From assembly GCF_030539665.1 (NCBI RefSeq), contig NZ_JAUNXR010000004.1:36988-100987 (forward strand): 64,000 nt of DNA, read 5' to 3'. The position numbers and the translations under genes were made by a program. Positions 38,347 through 45,911 of the stretch are shown here, piece after piece; within the stretch, counting starts at the first letter, position 1, and every line of letters starts with the position of its first letter. This DNA is from Methanobrevibacter sp. GTDB taxonomy: Archaea > Methanobacteriota > Methanobacteria > Methanobacteriales > Methanobacteriaceae. The notes beneath the pieces were generated by a model. It did no database searches. It saw nothing but the letters and a program-made list of their open reading frames with translations, and was not told the origin of the DNA.

Positions 38347-39204
38347 ATGGACGGCGAGGGCAATTCAAGGCTAAAGGAACTTATGGAAAGGTCCCCCAAC
38401 AGCATGGATGAGAAGGGCCAAAAGGAGTTTTTGGCCGAGCTTCAAAAGGCCGTCTTTTTCCTTCCGGTTGACATCGACTACGAGGTTCTTGACTTTACTG
38501 CAGAGGACCTTGGAAGGGAGCCCAACCCTGAAGAACCCATCAGCTTTGCCCCAATCGTTGCAACAAGCACAGATGGGAAATCCATCCTTCCCCTCTTCAC
38601 CGACATGGAGGAGGCAGACAGGTTTGACTACTCAAATTTCATAAGCGTAGGCTGCGATGAGATTGCGGCCCTTCTAATCCAGACCGACGATGACATGGAC
38701 GTTGTCATAAACCCAACCCATGAGAATGCCGTGGGAATGAGCAGGGAATCCTTCCTGGACTTTGTAAGCGCAAACAAGATAAGGGAAATCGAAGGGATGA
38801 TTCTGGTAAATTCCAGACCGTTGAAGGAGGAGTCCAGGTTCTATCTGAGGGAGCATACTCCGTTGATGAGGAAGCTTTCCGAGGATGGGGTTTTCACATC
38901 AAAACTTCCCTTCAATGCCAGCTTTAGGGACAACTTCACCGAGGACTCTCCCTATCTCAACATTCTTATAGTTCCCAAGGGCGTCCGTTACCTCTATGTG
39001 GGGGAGAACGGAACCTATGGGGATTCAATATTTCCTCCGGTCATAAGGTTCCGCCTTGTTGAGGAGGATGGAAACGTTTTCACATGGAAATGCATATCCC
39101 AGGACCTAAACGTCCCTTCAGGAAGGAATTGGAAATGGATATGGGTTGTCATGGCTGTATTTATAGTTATTGCCCTCATCATAATATTTATATATTGTGT
39201 ATAA
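38347..39204 (+). CDS. SseB-like protein, paralogue 2 of 4 (C-terminal anchor)
   Basis: 285 residues from ATG 38347, one base after the upstream stop codon; the frame is open further back, but the paralogues' start (NSRLKELMERSP) fixes this one. SseB-like core (SILPLFTDMEEADRF, VVINPTHENAVGMSRESF) and the shared second half (RFYLREHTPLMR, GVFTSKLPFNASFRDNF, LIVPKGVRYLYVGENG). Unlike paralogue 1 it ends in a membrane helix (WIWVVMAVFIVIALIIIFIY), so the bulk faces the cytoplasm if inserted as a tail anchor. Confidence 0.65.
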   Translation: MDGEGNSRLKELMERSPNSMDEKGQKEFLAELQKAVFFLPVDIDYEVLDFTAEDLGREPNPEEPISFAPIVATSTDGKSILPLFTDMEEADRFDYSNFISVGCDEIAALLIQTDDDMDVVINPTHENAVGMSRESFLDFVSANKIREIEGMILVNSRPLKEESRFYLREHTPLMRKLSEDGVFTSKLPFNASFRDNFTEDSPYLNILIVPKGVRYLYVGENGTYGDSIFPPVIRFRLVEEDGNVFTWKCISQDLNVPSGRNWKWIWVVMAVFIVIALIIIFIYCV

Positions 39205-39226
39205 CATAATACTAATTAGTGTTAAT

Positions 39227-40012
39227 ATGAACGAGAAAATAAAAGAGATGATGATGCAGAACCCGCAGGACAAAAGCGAAGAGTACCAAAAGCTATTTTT
39301 TGACGAATTCAGAAAATCAACACTTCTCCTGCCCCTTTCAGATGAGGAGAATGTGGTTGGACTAACCGAAATGAACGACAACAGCACAATCGTTCCCTTT
39401 TTTACAGATGAGAAGGAAATGGAAAGGTTTATAGACTTTAAAAAGTACAATGTAGCTGCAATTAGGCCTGAAGATGCACTGCCAATGATTTCAGAGATTG
39501 ATGATGTAAAAGAAATAGTCATAGATCCCGGAAGTCCACATTCCGTTTCAATTCCAATCGAAACCTTCATGGAAATCCCCAGAATGGAATTCATCCATGA
39601 GCTTGAAGAGATAATAGAAAATGAAGGAATGACATTGCCCGAAGATACAAGATTCTATCTGAGAGAAAAGGGACCGATGATGAAGGAGGAATCCGAAAAC
39701 GGAATATTCACGTCACCGGTTCCATTTCAGGCAGGATTCAGAGACAATTTTTCCCCAGAAAAGGACTGCCTCAACATACTGACCATCCCAAAGGGAACCA
39801 AATTCATCACCCTGGGCAGCGAAGCGAAATCAGGAGATACGATATTCGCTCCTCCCCTGCGCTTCAAGCTAGTTGAGGAAAAGGGGAATGTATACACATG
39901 GAAATACATATCTTCTGATATGGATGAAAAGGGCAGGAACTATAAATTTATTTATCTGATAATCGCCATAGTAATTATAGCAATCGCTATAGCTTTTATC
40001 AAATTAATTTAG
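39227..40012 (+). CDS. SseB-like protein, paralogue 3 of 4 (C-terminal anchor)
   Basis: 261 residues from ATG 39227 (MNEKIKEMMMQNPQDKSEEY); the open frame continues upstream, but this start matches the paralogues. It has the same two-part plan, with IVPFFTDEKEMERF, IDPGSPHSVSIPIETF, RFYLREKGPMMK, GIFTSPVPFQAGFRDNF and LTIPKGTKFITLGS. A tail helix (FIYLIIAIVIIAIAIAFI) ends the protein. It lies 22 bp after paralogue 2. Confidence 0.65.
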   Translation: MNEKIKEMMMQNPQDKSEEYQKLFFDEFRKSTLLLPLSDEENVVGLTEMNDNSTIVPFFTDEKEMERFIDFKKYNVAAIRPEDALPMISEIDDVKEIVIDPGSPHSVSIPIETFMEIPRMEFIHELEEIIENEGMTLPEDTRFYLREKGPMMKEESENGIFTSPVPFQAGFRDNFSPEKDCLNILTIPKGTKFITLGSEAKSGDTIFAPPLRFKLVEEKGNVYTWKYISSDMDEKGRNYKFIYLIIAIVIIAIAIAFIKLI

Positions 40013-40022
40013 GTTGGATATC

Positions 40023-40733
40023 GTGAACCAGAGACTGAAAGAGATAATGGAAAACCCCATAGAAGAATTGACAGAAGGGGAAAAGGAAGAGCTCTTCAAC
40101 ATAATACGGGAAACAGAACTGATTCTCCCAGTTGAAATATACTTTGACGATGAAGTGGTTGAGGAAATAGAGCCCGTAATGATAAGGACATATTCAGGAA
40201 AGATAATAACTCCCCTCTTTACAGATGAGGAGGAACTGGAAGACAAGACAATTCTAACAATGCAGCTGCCCACAGCAGAAATAGTAAAGCTCATGGAAGA
40301 CTTTGAGGTTGAAGGAGTGGTAATAAACCCATTCAACAAAAACATGCTGGCAATAAGCGTAAACACACTTTCACAACTGTTCCTGCCGGAATTTGAAGAG
40401 GTGGTAAGCGAACTGAGAGGGCTACTCTATCAGAACTCAACAACCCTGGGATCAGACACCGAGCTTTACATAAGAACAAGAGAACCAATAGGAGAAGAGT
40501 TCATACCTGAAATACCAATAAACGCAAGCTCAAACCCAGAATTCAGAAAAGAATATCCCTACCTAAACATATTGAGATTGTCAAAAGGAGACAGGATAAT
40601 GTATGTGGGGAACCTGGTAGATGAAACCAAGCATCCCGACGTCGTCATCGCTCCTGAAACGGAATTCAAATTGATAGAGAAAAACGGCAATGAATACATT
40701 TGGAAATGTATGAATCAACCCTTCTACAAGTAG
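40023..40733 (+). CDS. SseB-like protein, paralogue 4 of 4 (soluble)
   Basis: 236 residues from GTG 40023, set by AGGTTGG just upstream and by agreement with the paralogues (NQRLKEIMENPIEELTEGEK). SseB-like half with IITPLFTDEEELED and VVINPFNKNMLAIS; second half with ELYIRTREPIGEEF, INASSNPEFRKEYP, LRLSKGDRIMYVGN and IAPETEFKLIEKNG. The FTS-like strand of the other copies is altered and there is no membrane anchor. It ends 9 bp before the next gene. Confidence 0.6.
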   Translation: MNQRLKEIMENPIEELTEGEKEELFNIIRETELILPVEIYFDDEVVEEIEPVMIRTYSGKIITPLFTDEEELEDKTILTMQLPTAEIVKLMEDFEVEGVVINPFNKNMLAISVNTLSQLFLPEFEEVVSELRGLLYQNSTTLGSDTELYIRTREPIGEEFIPEIPINASSNPEFRKEYPYLNILRLSKGDRIMYVGNLVDETKHPDVVIAPETEFKLIEKNGNEYIWKCMNQPFYK

Positions 40734-40742
40734 GTGATTGAG

Positions 40743-41288
40743 ATGAACAACAGAAATGCAATAATAATTGCGGCAATCATAATCGTGGTGGCAATAGCTG
40801 CATCAATGATTATTCTAAATTATGATACTGCAAAGGAGACAAACATCGAGATAGTGTCGAACACAAGTCTTTACGACGGCGATACAATATCATTGAAGCT
40901 GACAGATGAGGATGGAAAGCCAGTGGCCGGAGAGAACATTACGCTGAAATTCAAGGACTCCAAAGGATGGACAAACGAGGTTGAAGTCAGGACAAACGAT
41001 CAGGGAACTGCAGACTACACGGTAAGCAGCATGGAGCCTGGAAACTACACTTTGGAATGTGTCTATTCCGGCAGCGATGATCACAAGAATTCAAACGCTA
41101 CCTTGACAGTAACCATTCTTGAAGAAGTTTCCCAGACAGTTTCAACCACCAGCAGCCAAACCCATGATTCCGGAGCGTTTTACAGTCCACAGGCCGGAAG
41201 GGTGGTTCATACTGGTGATGTTGAATATGCTCCTGATGGAAATTACTGGATTCACAAAGGAAACAATGAATGGGAAAAATTAGAATAA
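40743..41288 (+). CDS. Membrane-anchored protein with one Ig-like domain
   Basis: 181 residues from ATG 40743, behind AGGTGA. N-terminal anchor helix (AIIIAAIIIVVAIAASMIIL), one Ig-like beta-sandwich (about 40-130: ISLKLTDEDGKPVAGENITL, then NDQGTADYTVSSMEPGNYTL and CVYSGSDDHKNSNATLTVTI) as in methanogen surface proteins, then a Ser/Thr linker and an aromatic tail (YAPDGNYWIHKGNNEWEKL). Last gene of the SseB-like cluster, possibly its outer-face partner. The four-fold terminator array follows. Confidence 0.7.
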   Translation: MNNRNAIIIAAIIIVVAIAASMIILNYDTAKETNIEIVSNTSLYDGDTISLKLTDEDGKPVAGENITLKFKDSKGWTNEVEVRTNDQGTADYTVSSMEPGNYTLECVYSGSDDHKNSNATLTVTILEEVSQTVSTTSSQTHDSGAFYSPQAGRVVHTGDVEYAPDGNYWIHKGNNEWEKLE

Positions 41289-41303
41289 TAAAAATATGAA
41301 TTC

Positions 41304-41510
41304 AGAGGTTTCGGTTAACCTCTCTTTTTTTTTAAAGTTATAATGTTAAGATGTAGTAATTCAGAGGTTTCGGTTAACCTCTCTTTTTTTTTAAAGTTAT
41401 AATGTTAAGATGTAGTAATTCAGAGGTTTCAGTTAAACCTCTATTTTTTTTAAAGTTATAATATTAAGAAATAGTAATTCAGAGGTTTCAGTTAAACCTC
41501 TCTTTTTTTT
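41304..41510 (+). terminator. Four tandem terminator hairpins in a 59-bp repeat array
   Basis: Stems AGAGGTT...AACCTCT begin at 41304, 41363, 41422 and 41481, exactly 59 bp apart, each followed by a run of 7-9 T. Units 1 and 2 have loop TCGGTT; units 3 and 4 carry CAGTT plus an extra A that lengthens the stem to AGAGGTTT/AAACCTCT, so the stem is kept. The spacer TTAAAGTTATAATGTTAAG is also repeated. The array ends the SseB-like cluster; the last T-run abuts the stop codon of the convergent gene. Confidence 0.85.
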
Positions 41511-42234
41511 AAACAACCTTTTTGATGAAGGTCAGGTTGTTGCTGCGAACTCCGACAATCTTTCCATGTTTCAGGAATTCAAAGCTGTACTTGTACTGAT
41601 GGTCTTCAATGTAGTATCCTTCATGGCCATTGATTGTAACCTTTTTGCCCGCATGGCCGTCAAAGACACTTTCCTTGAAGACACCACCGCCAGGCGGAGT
41701 GCAGACGTCAATTGAAATCTCATCTCCTTTGCTGTTTTCCAGCACCTTCCAATAGTAGTCCACGGTTTGGGCATTGGCTCCATTGCCTACAGTATAATTT
41801 TCTATCTGGTCGCTGTATGTCTGTTGGAAATCGTTAGGAACAGTGAACTTCACTCCACCCACATCAACGGTCTTGTCACCAAAGACATAGTATGCAGAGA
41901 ATGCCACGACAGCTATTATCAGAACTATAAGGAAGACCTGTCTTCTGGTGAGGGACTGCAGCTTTCTTTCAAACTTGGTCGGTTCCCTTTTAGCTATCAT
42001 GTTCTCAAGCCTGGAAATCCTATTGGATTTCTTCTTGTTTAGATGGACAATTTTCTGAGGATTGTCAAGAGTTGAAACTCTTTTTGATTTAGGTCTTCTT
42101 TTAGGTGTTCTTTTTGGAGTTGTCTTTTTCCCGCTAACTCCATTGCTTTTATGCTTATTTAGGATATATCCGCAGTTGCTGCAGATTTTTGATCCTTCCT
42201 TATTTTTGCTTCCACACCTTGGACACTTAATCAA
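41509..42234 (-). CDS. Zinc-ribbon membrane protein
   Basis: 241 residues. N-terminal zinc ribbon CPRCGSKNKEGSKICSNCG, a basic Ser/Lys/Pro-rich linker (to about residue 95), one membrane helix (VFLIVLIIAVVAFSAYYVFG), and an extracellular domain of about 120 residues (VGGVKFTVPNDFQQTYSDQI, VTINGHEGYYIEDHQYKYSF). This cytoplasmic ribbon plus external domain layout is common in Methanobrevibacter proteins of unknown role. It faces the SseB-like cluster tail to tail. Confidence 0.7.
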   Translation of the reverse strand: MIKCPRCGSKNKEGSKICSNCGYILNKHKSNGVSGKKTTPKRTPKRRPKSKRVSTLDNPQKIVHLNKKKSNRISRLENMIAKREPTKFERKLQSLTRRQVFLIVLIIAVVAFSAYYVFGDKTVDVGGVKFTVPNDFQQTYSDQIENYTVGNGANAQTVDYYWKVLENSKGDEISIDVCTPPGGGVFKESVFDGHAGKKVTINGHEGYYIEDHQYKYSFEFLKHGKIVGVRSNNLTFIKKVV

Positions 42235-42289
42235 ATTTAATCCTCCCTACTAAATATTGTGTCAATCATATAATATTAAATTTACTTTT

Positions 42290-42769
42290 TTAGATGAATT
42301 CCCTTTCTGCCTTTTGGCTTCTGGCATCCCTGTCCTCAAACCAGCCTGTCTTCAAATCCTTGACTGTAGGAGTGTATAGGTGGGGAACATAGGGCTTGAT
42401 GTCCACAAGAGGGGTGTTGTCAAGGATATCAAGGTTTTCAATGTAAATGATATTGTCCTCTATCCTGTTTAGCTTGACGATTGATGATCCAAGATGGTTT
42501 GGCCTGATTGGCGAGAATGTGGAAAATACGCCCATGGGCTCATCTGCAAGAAAGGGCTTTACATCAAGCTTTTCAAGTTCTGCCTCATGGAAAATAAAAA
42601 TAAGCTGAAGATGGGAGAACTGCTCAAGATTCCTGATTCCAGGAAGATACTCTCTTTTGAGATGTATCTCACCCTTTACGCCTTCTCCACCAACGGTCTG
42701 AACAGGCATTCCCTCTATCTCCTTAAATGGAGTTCTGATTGTTCCTATGGATATGATTTCATGTTTCAT
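42290..42769 (-). CDS. trmO: TrmO-type tRNA (t6A37) N6-methyltransferase
   Basis: 159 residues. It uses S-adenosylmethionine to methylate t6A at tRNA position 37. The family motifs are ISIGTIRTPFKEIEGMPVQT, FSHLQLIFIFHEAE, GVFSTFSPIRPNHLGSSIVK and LDILDNTPLVDIKPYVP. The usual RPN-P-I-G reads RPN-H-L-G here. The protein is the short archaeal form without the C-terminal substrate-binding extension. Confidence 0.85.
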   Translation of the reverse strand: MKHEIISIGTIRTPFKEIEGMPVQTVGGEGVKGEIHLKREYLPGIRNLEQFSHLQLIFIFHEAELEKLDVKPFLADEPMGVFSTFSPIRPNHLGSSIVKLNRIEDNIIYIENLDILDNTPLVDIKPYVPHLYTPTVKDLKTGWFEDRDARSQKAEREFI

Positions 42770-42788
42770 GTTTATATTATGTCTCCAA

Positions 42789-43214
42789 TCACTTAATTAC
42801 ATAATCCTTCAAATCCAGTTTCATGCCATCCTCATAGCAGACCTTGATGAAAATGTCCCTGTTTGCCTGATAGACGAAGTTGGTGAAGTTCATGTCGGGA
42901 AACAGGTAGCCGTCAATGCCGTTGACAGTGGTGTTGTTGACATGGCGAATCTTGCTTCCGTTTATGAATTCGAATGCGCTTCCCTTAAGGAGAATGTAGG
43001 TAACAATATTGTTCTTGTCGTTGGTGAAACCGAGGATGTAGCAGTCCTCCTCGGGATTGTAGTCCACAACCTCATGGCTGAAATGGTTTGAAAGCATGGC
43101 ATCGCTGATGTTTTCAACGAAAGGAGCATAGTCCTTTTCGCTGGCGCTGACAGTTGAAACGGTAAATACAGCTATCAGGATTGCCAACAGCAAAAGCAAA
43201 TATTTTGTTTTCAT
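42789..43214 (-). CDS. Small secreted protein of unknown function
   Basis: 141 residues from ATG 43214. A clear signal peptide (MKTKYLLLLLAILIAVF then TVSTVSASE) is followed by about 115 residues with VDYNPEEDCYILGFTNDKNN and DGYLFPDMNFTNFVYQANRD. The open frame extends upstream, but only this start gives a normal signal peptide. It lies 19 bp before trmO on the same strand. Family not recognised. Confidence 0.7.
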   Translation of the reverse strand: MKTKYLLLLLAILIAVFTVSTVSASEKDYAPFVENISDAMLSNHFSHEVVDYNPEEDCYILGFTNDKNNIVTYILLKGSAFEFINGSKIRHVNNTTVNGIDGYLFPDMNFTNFVYQANRDIFIKVCYEDGMKLDLKDYVIK

Positions 43215-43254
43215 GTAGTTAATTATGTAGCTGATTAAATTTAATTTTATTGAT

Positions 43255-43346
43255 ACTATTAAGTCTATTTTAAAGGTTTGCAAACGCAGTTTCCCTACTA
43301 TTAAGTTTATTTGAAACTATTTCAATACTATTGGGTCTATTTTAAA
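43255..43346. repeat. Three short direct repeats in the 43215-43659 gap
   Basis: ACTATTAAGTCTATTTTAAA and two variants begin at 43255, 43297 and 43327 (42- and 30-bp steps). They lie upstream of the small secreted protein gene on the minus strand and may be binding sites or simple decay of a tandem array. The rest of the gap is AT-rich; a 22-codon frame at 43496 is too short to call. Confidence 0.5.
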
Positions 43347-43659
43347 AATATTTTTCTTACTATATTGTTTGTATAATTGTTTATTTTTAATTTATCCAAG
43401 CGTCTGATTAGTTTTATGGAAATTACTTACATTTAGGAATATTTGCCTCATTTAAAACCAGCTATTGTAAATATTATTTTTAAAATATGTTTCCATGAAT
43501 ATCAAAGAAATCTCTGGCACAGGATATATGGAAATGGGGAAGTTTGCAATTGAAATAGGATAGTTCCTGCATTTGATGAGGTTAATTTTGCTTTTTATTA
43601 TTAGAAAAAGAAAATTAAAAACTTGAAATTTTAAAATTAGAAAAAGAAATATAATATAA

Positions 43660-44598
43660 TTATTTATTATATTCTTTTATGCGGTTAGAAAATGCATTAT
43701 AAAATTTATTTGCAGTCTTTGTTTGCCAATTGATAGCTTCATTCCAGTTATATTCTTTTTTAATATCTATATTTTTCACAATTGAAATATGGGAAGCTTT
43801 GGAATTATCTAATCTATTCCATTCTAGGTTAACATCTAATTCATTTTCAATTTCTTCTTTTTGTTCTTCTAAATAATCAAAAAGATCTTTACTATCATCA
43901 ATCCATAGTTGAACTCTTACTTCGGATTTTTGGGTGTTTACAGTTAATGAGATATGTGCTAAACTTGACCCGATTGCAAAATCATACCAATGTTGAGCTC
44001 TAGGTTTTCTAGGATTGATTGCAAAGTCGTTATCTTCAATATATCTGGCCAATTCTGTCCAATATTCTAATTGTAATAATCCAGTATCAGATAAATTTTC
44101 TTTATTGATTTCTCTTTTAACGGCTTTTGACCAGTTGTTAGGGCTAGATATTATCTGAATTTTAGGAGCCAAATTTGAATCATCAATTTTCCATAATTCT
44201 ATTTTACATAAAAATATGTTGATATTTTCGTTTGTATTTTCATTTAGCCAGTCAATTGCTTGTCTATGTTCGTCGCGAACATTTTTTACTATCCAAATGA
44301 TGGTTTTAGCGTCCTGTCCTGCTCCATATGTTATGATTTTTCCCAGATGGTCATGATCAGTACTTTCAAGTTGATTTTCAATGATGATTCTATTGTCAGT
44401 ATTTGCTTCTTTTGCTAATATGTCTGCATTAAAAGATCCTATTTGGGCTTCTGTGGTAATCAATTCAATATCAAGACCTATTTCATCACCTAGCATGTTT
44501 AGATTTTCTTCTTCTGCTAGCCAATTGGTAAAATCGTAAGCTTCGTTTTTCCAAACTTTTCTTAAGTCCCTTTCTTTCTCTAATTTTCCTAATTTCAT
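43660..44598 (-). CDS. DUF4268 protein with PD-(D/E)XK-like N-terminal domain
   Basis: 312 residues from ATG 44598. The N-terminal half matches the DUF4268 pattern: FTNWLAEEENLNMLGDEIGL, then SFNADILAKEANTDNRIIIE, then NQLESTDHDHLGKIITYGAG and FLCKIELWKIDDS. D(A/I)...E-N-Q is a plausible D-ExQ nuclease centre. The C-terminal half (QHWYDFAIGSSLAHISL and VQLWIDDSKDLFDYLE) is the DUF4268 domain itself. These genes often sit in restriction-modification islands; here it is divergent from the recombinase of the Type III locus, but its role is unproven. Confidence 0.8.
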   Translation of the reverse strand: MKLGKLEKERDLRKVWKNEAYDFTNWLAEEENLNMLGDEIGLDIELITTEAQIGSFNADILAKEANTDNRIIIENQLESTDHDHLGKIITYGAGQDAKTIIWIVKNVRDEHRQAIDWLNENTNENINIFLCKIELWKIDDSNLAPKIQIISSPNNWSKAVKREINKENLSDTGLLQLEYWTELARYIEDNDFAINPRKPRAQHWYDFAIGSSLAHISLTVNTQKSEVRVQLWIDDSKDLFDYLEEQKEEIENELDVNLEWNRLDNSKASHISIVKNIDIKKEYNWNEAINWQTKTANKFYNAFSNRIKEYNK

Positions 44599-44922
44599 TT
44601 TAATCAACTATTGATTTGAACTCTTAATATTCTATTTCTTTAAATAAATATTAAATTTTTTTATTAATTCAAATTTTTTACTACAGTTATTATATAAATA
44701 AAATAGTTTAATTTCATTATTATGCATCTTTAGATAATATTAATATTTTATTTGGATAAAAAATTCAGTGTTCAAATAATTTTTAATTGTTTTTCATTTT
44801 TTATTTCATTTTAAAACATATTTAATAGTTTTATTGTAAATTTAAAATTTTTTGTCATGTTAATTAATAAAATCTAATTATTCCTATATATTTAAATTGA
44901 TTATTTTTTAAATAAACACTTC
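44599..44922. promoter_or_regulatory. Divergent promoter region of the DUF4268 and recombinase genes
   Basis: A 324-bp, extremely AT-rich gap. TATATATTT at 44885-44893 lies about 34 bp before the recombinase ATG (44923) and is its best TATA box. AT-rich TATA-like stretches near 44691-44700 could serve the DUF4268 gene. No extra copy of the 13-bp inverted repeat of the mod switch is seen here. Confidence 0.4.
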
Positions 44923-45909
44923 ATGAAAACTAAAATAATTGCTGATATTCAAAGTCAAATGAAAGATTATTTAAATCAAGGACAGTTTTTAAAACTTACA
45001 AGGGTTTTGTTAAATAGTTTTAAGGATATTTCCATATTTGCTCATGATTGTCAATTCAGTGAAAAGGATAATAAAACTTTATTAAAACTGTTTTTGTCTG
45101 CAAAACATGTTGAAGGATGTAGTGATAAAACAATCGTTTATTATAAATCTACAATTGAAAAGATGTTTAGTAAAATCAATAAGAGGGTTGAAAATATAAC
45201 TACTGATGATTTAAGACAGTATTTGACTATTCATAAACAAGAAAGAAATTCTTCTAAAATTACTATGGATAATATAAGAAGAATTTTTTCAAGCTTCTTT
45301 TCATGGTTAGAAGATGAAGATTATATTTTAAAAAATCCTGTAAGAAGAATTCGTAAAGTAAAAACTGGAAGAGTTGTTAAAGAAGTTTTAAGTGATGAGG
45401 ATTTGGAGATTTTAAGAGACAATTGTAACGAAATAAGAGATTTGGCAATTATTGAGTTATTAATTTCAACTGGAATTCGTGTTGGAGAGTTAGTGAGATT
45501 AAATATTGATGATATTGATTTTTATGAGAGAGAATGTGTGGTGTTTGGAAAGGGCGAAAGTGAACGAGAAGTATATTTTGATGCAAGAACGAAAATTCAT
45601 TTAATGCAATATTTGGAAAGTAGAAATGATGATAATGCTGCTTTGTTTGTTTCTTTAAGAAATCCTCATTCAAGATTAACGATTAATGGTGTTGAAAAAG
45701 CTTTAAGAAAATTAGGTTTGAAATCTGGAATTGAAAAGGTTCATCCTCATAAATTCAGAAGAACGATGGCTACATTGGCAATTGATAAAGGAATGCCAAT
45801 AGAACAAGTACAAAAATTATTAGGTCATATTCAGATTGACACGACAATGAAATATGCTATGGTTACACAGAATAATGTAAAATTCGCTCATAGAAAGTTT
45901 ATTGGTTGA
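44923..45909 (+). CDS. Tyrosine recombinase (XerC/D-like integrase), likely invertase of the mod switch
   Basis: 328 residues. N-terminal SAM-like core-binding domain (about 55-150) and a C-terminal catalytic domain with the tyrosine recombinase residues in order: Arg186 in STGIRVGELVRL, His276-x-x-Arg279 in HPHKFRRTMATLA, LGH near residue 299, and the nucleophile Tyr311 in TTMKYAMV. The stop codon is 47 bp from the left inverted repeat of the split mod gene and 2 bp from the end of its minus-strand frame. Position and family make it the obvious candidate for flipping that segment; this is inference. Confidence 0.92.
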   Translation: MKTKIIADIQSQMKDYLNQGQFLKLTRVLLNSFKDISIFAHDCQFSEKDNKTLLKLFLSAKHVEGCSDKTIVYYKSTIEKMFSKINKRVENITTDDLRQYLTIHKQERNSSKITMDNIRRIFSSFFSWLEDEDYILKNPVRRIRKVKTGRVVKEVLSDEDLEILRDNCNEIRDLAIIELLISTGIRVGELVRLNIDDIDFYERECVVFGKGESEREVYFDARTKIHLMQYLESRNDDNAALFVSLRNPHSRLTINGVEKALRKLGLKSGIEKVHPHKFRRTMATLAIDKGMPIEQVQKLLGHIQIDTTMKYAMVTQNNVKFAHRKFIG

Positions 45910-45911
45910 TA

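Noticed and set aside
41304..41510. CRISPR array.
   Set aside because: The 59-bp units have near-identical spacers and each is a hairpin followed by T-runs; there are no unique spacers or cas genes.
43496..43564. A 22-codon frame as a small gene.
   Set aside because: Too short, no clear ribosome binding site or neighbour relation, and nothing recognisable in the peptide.
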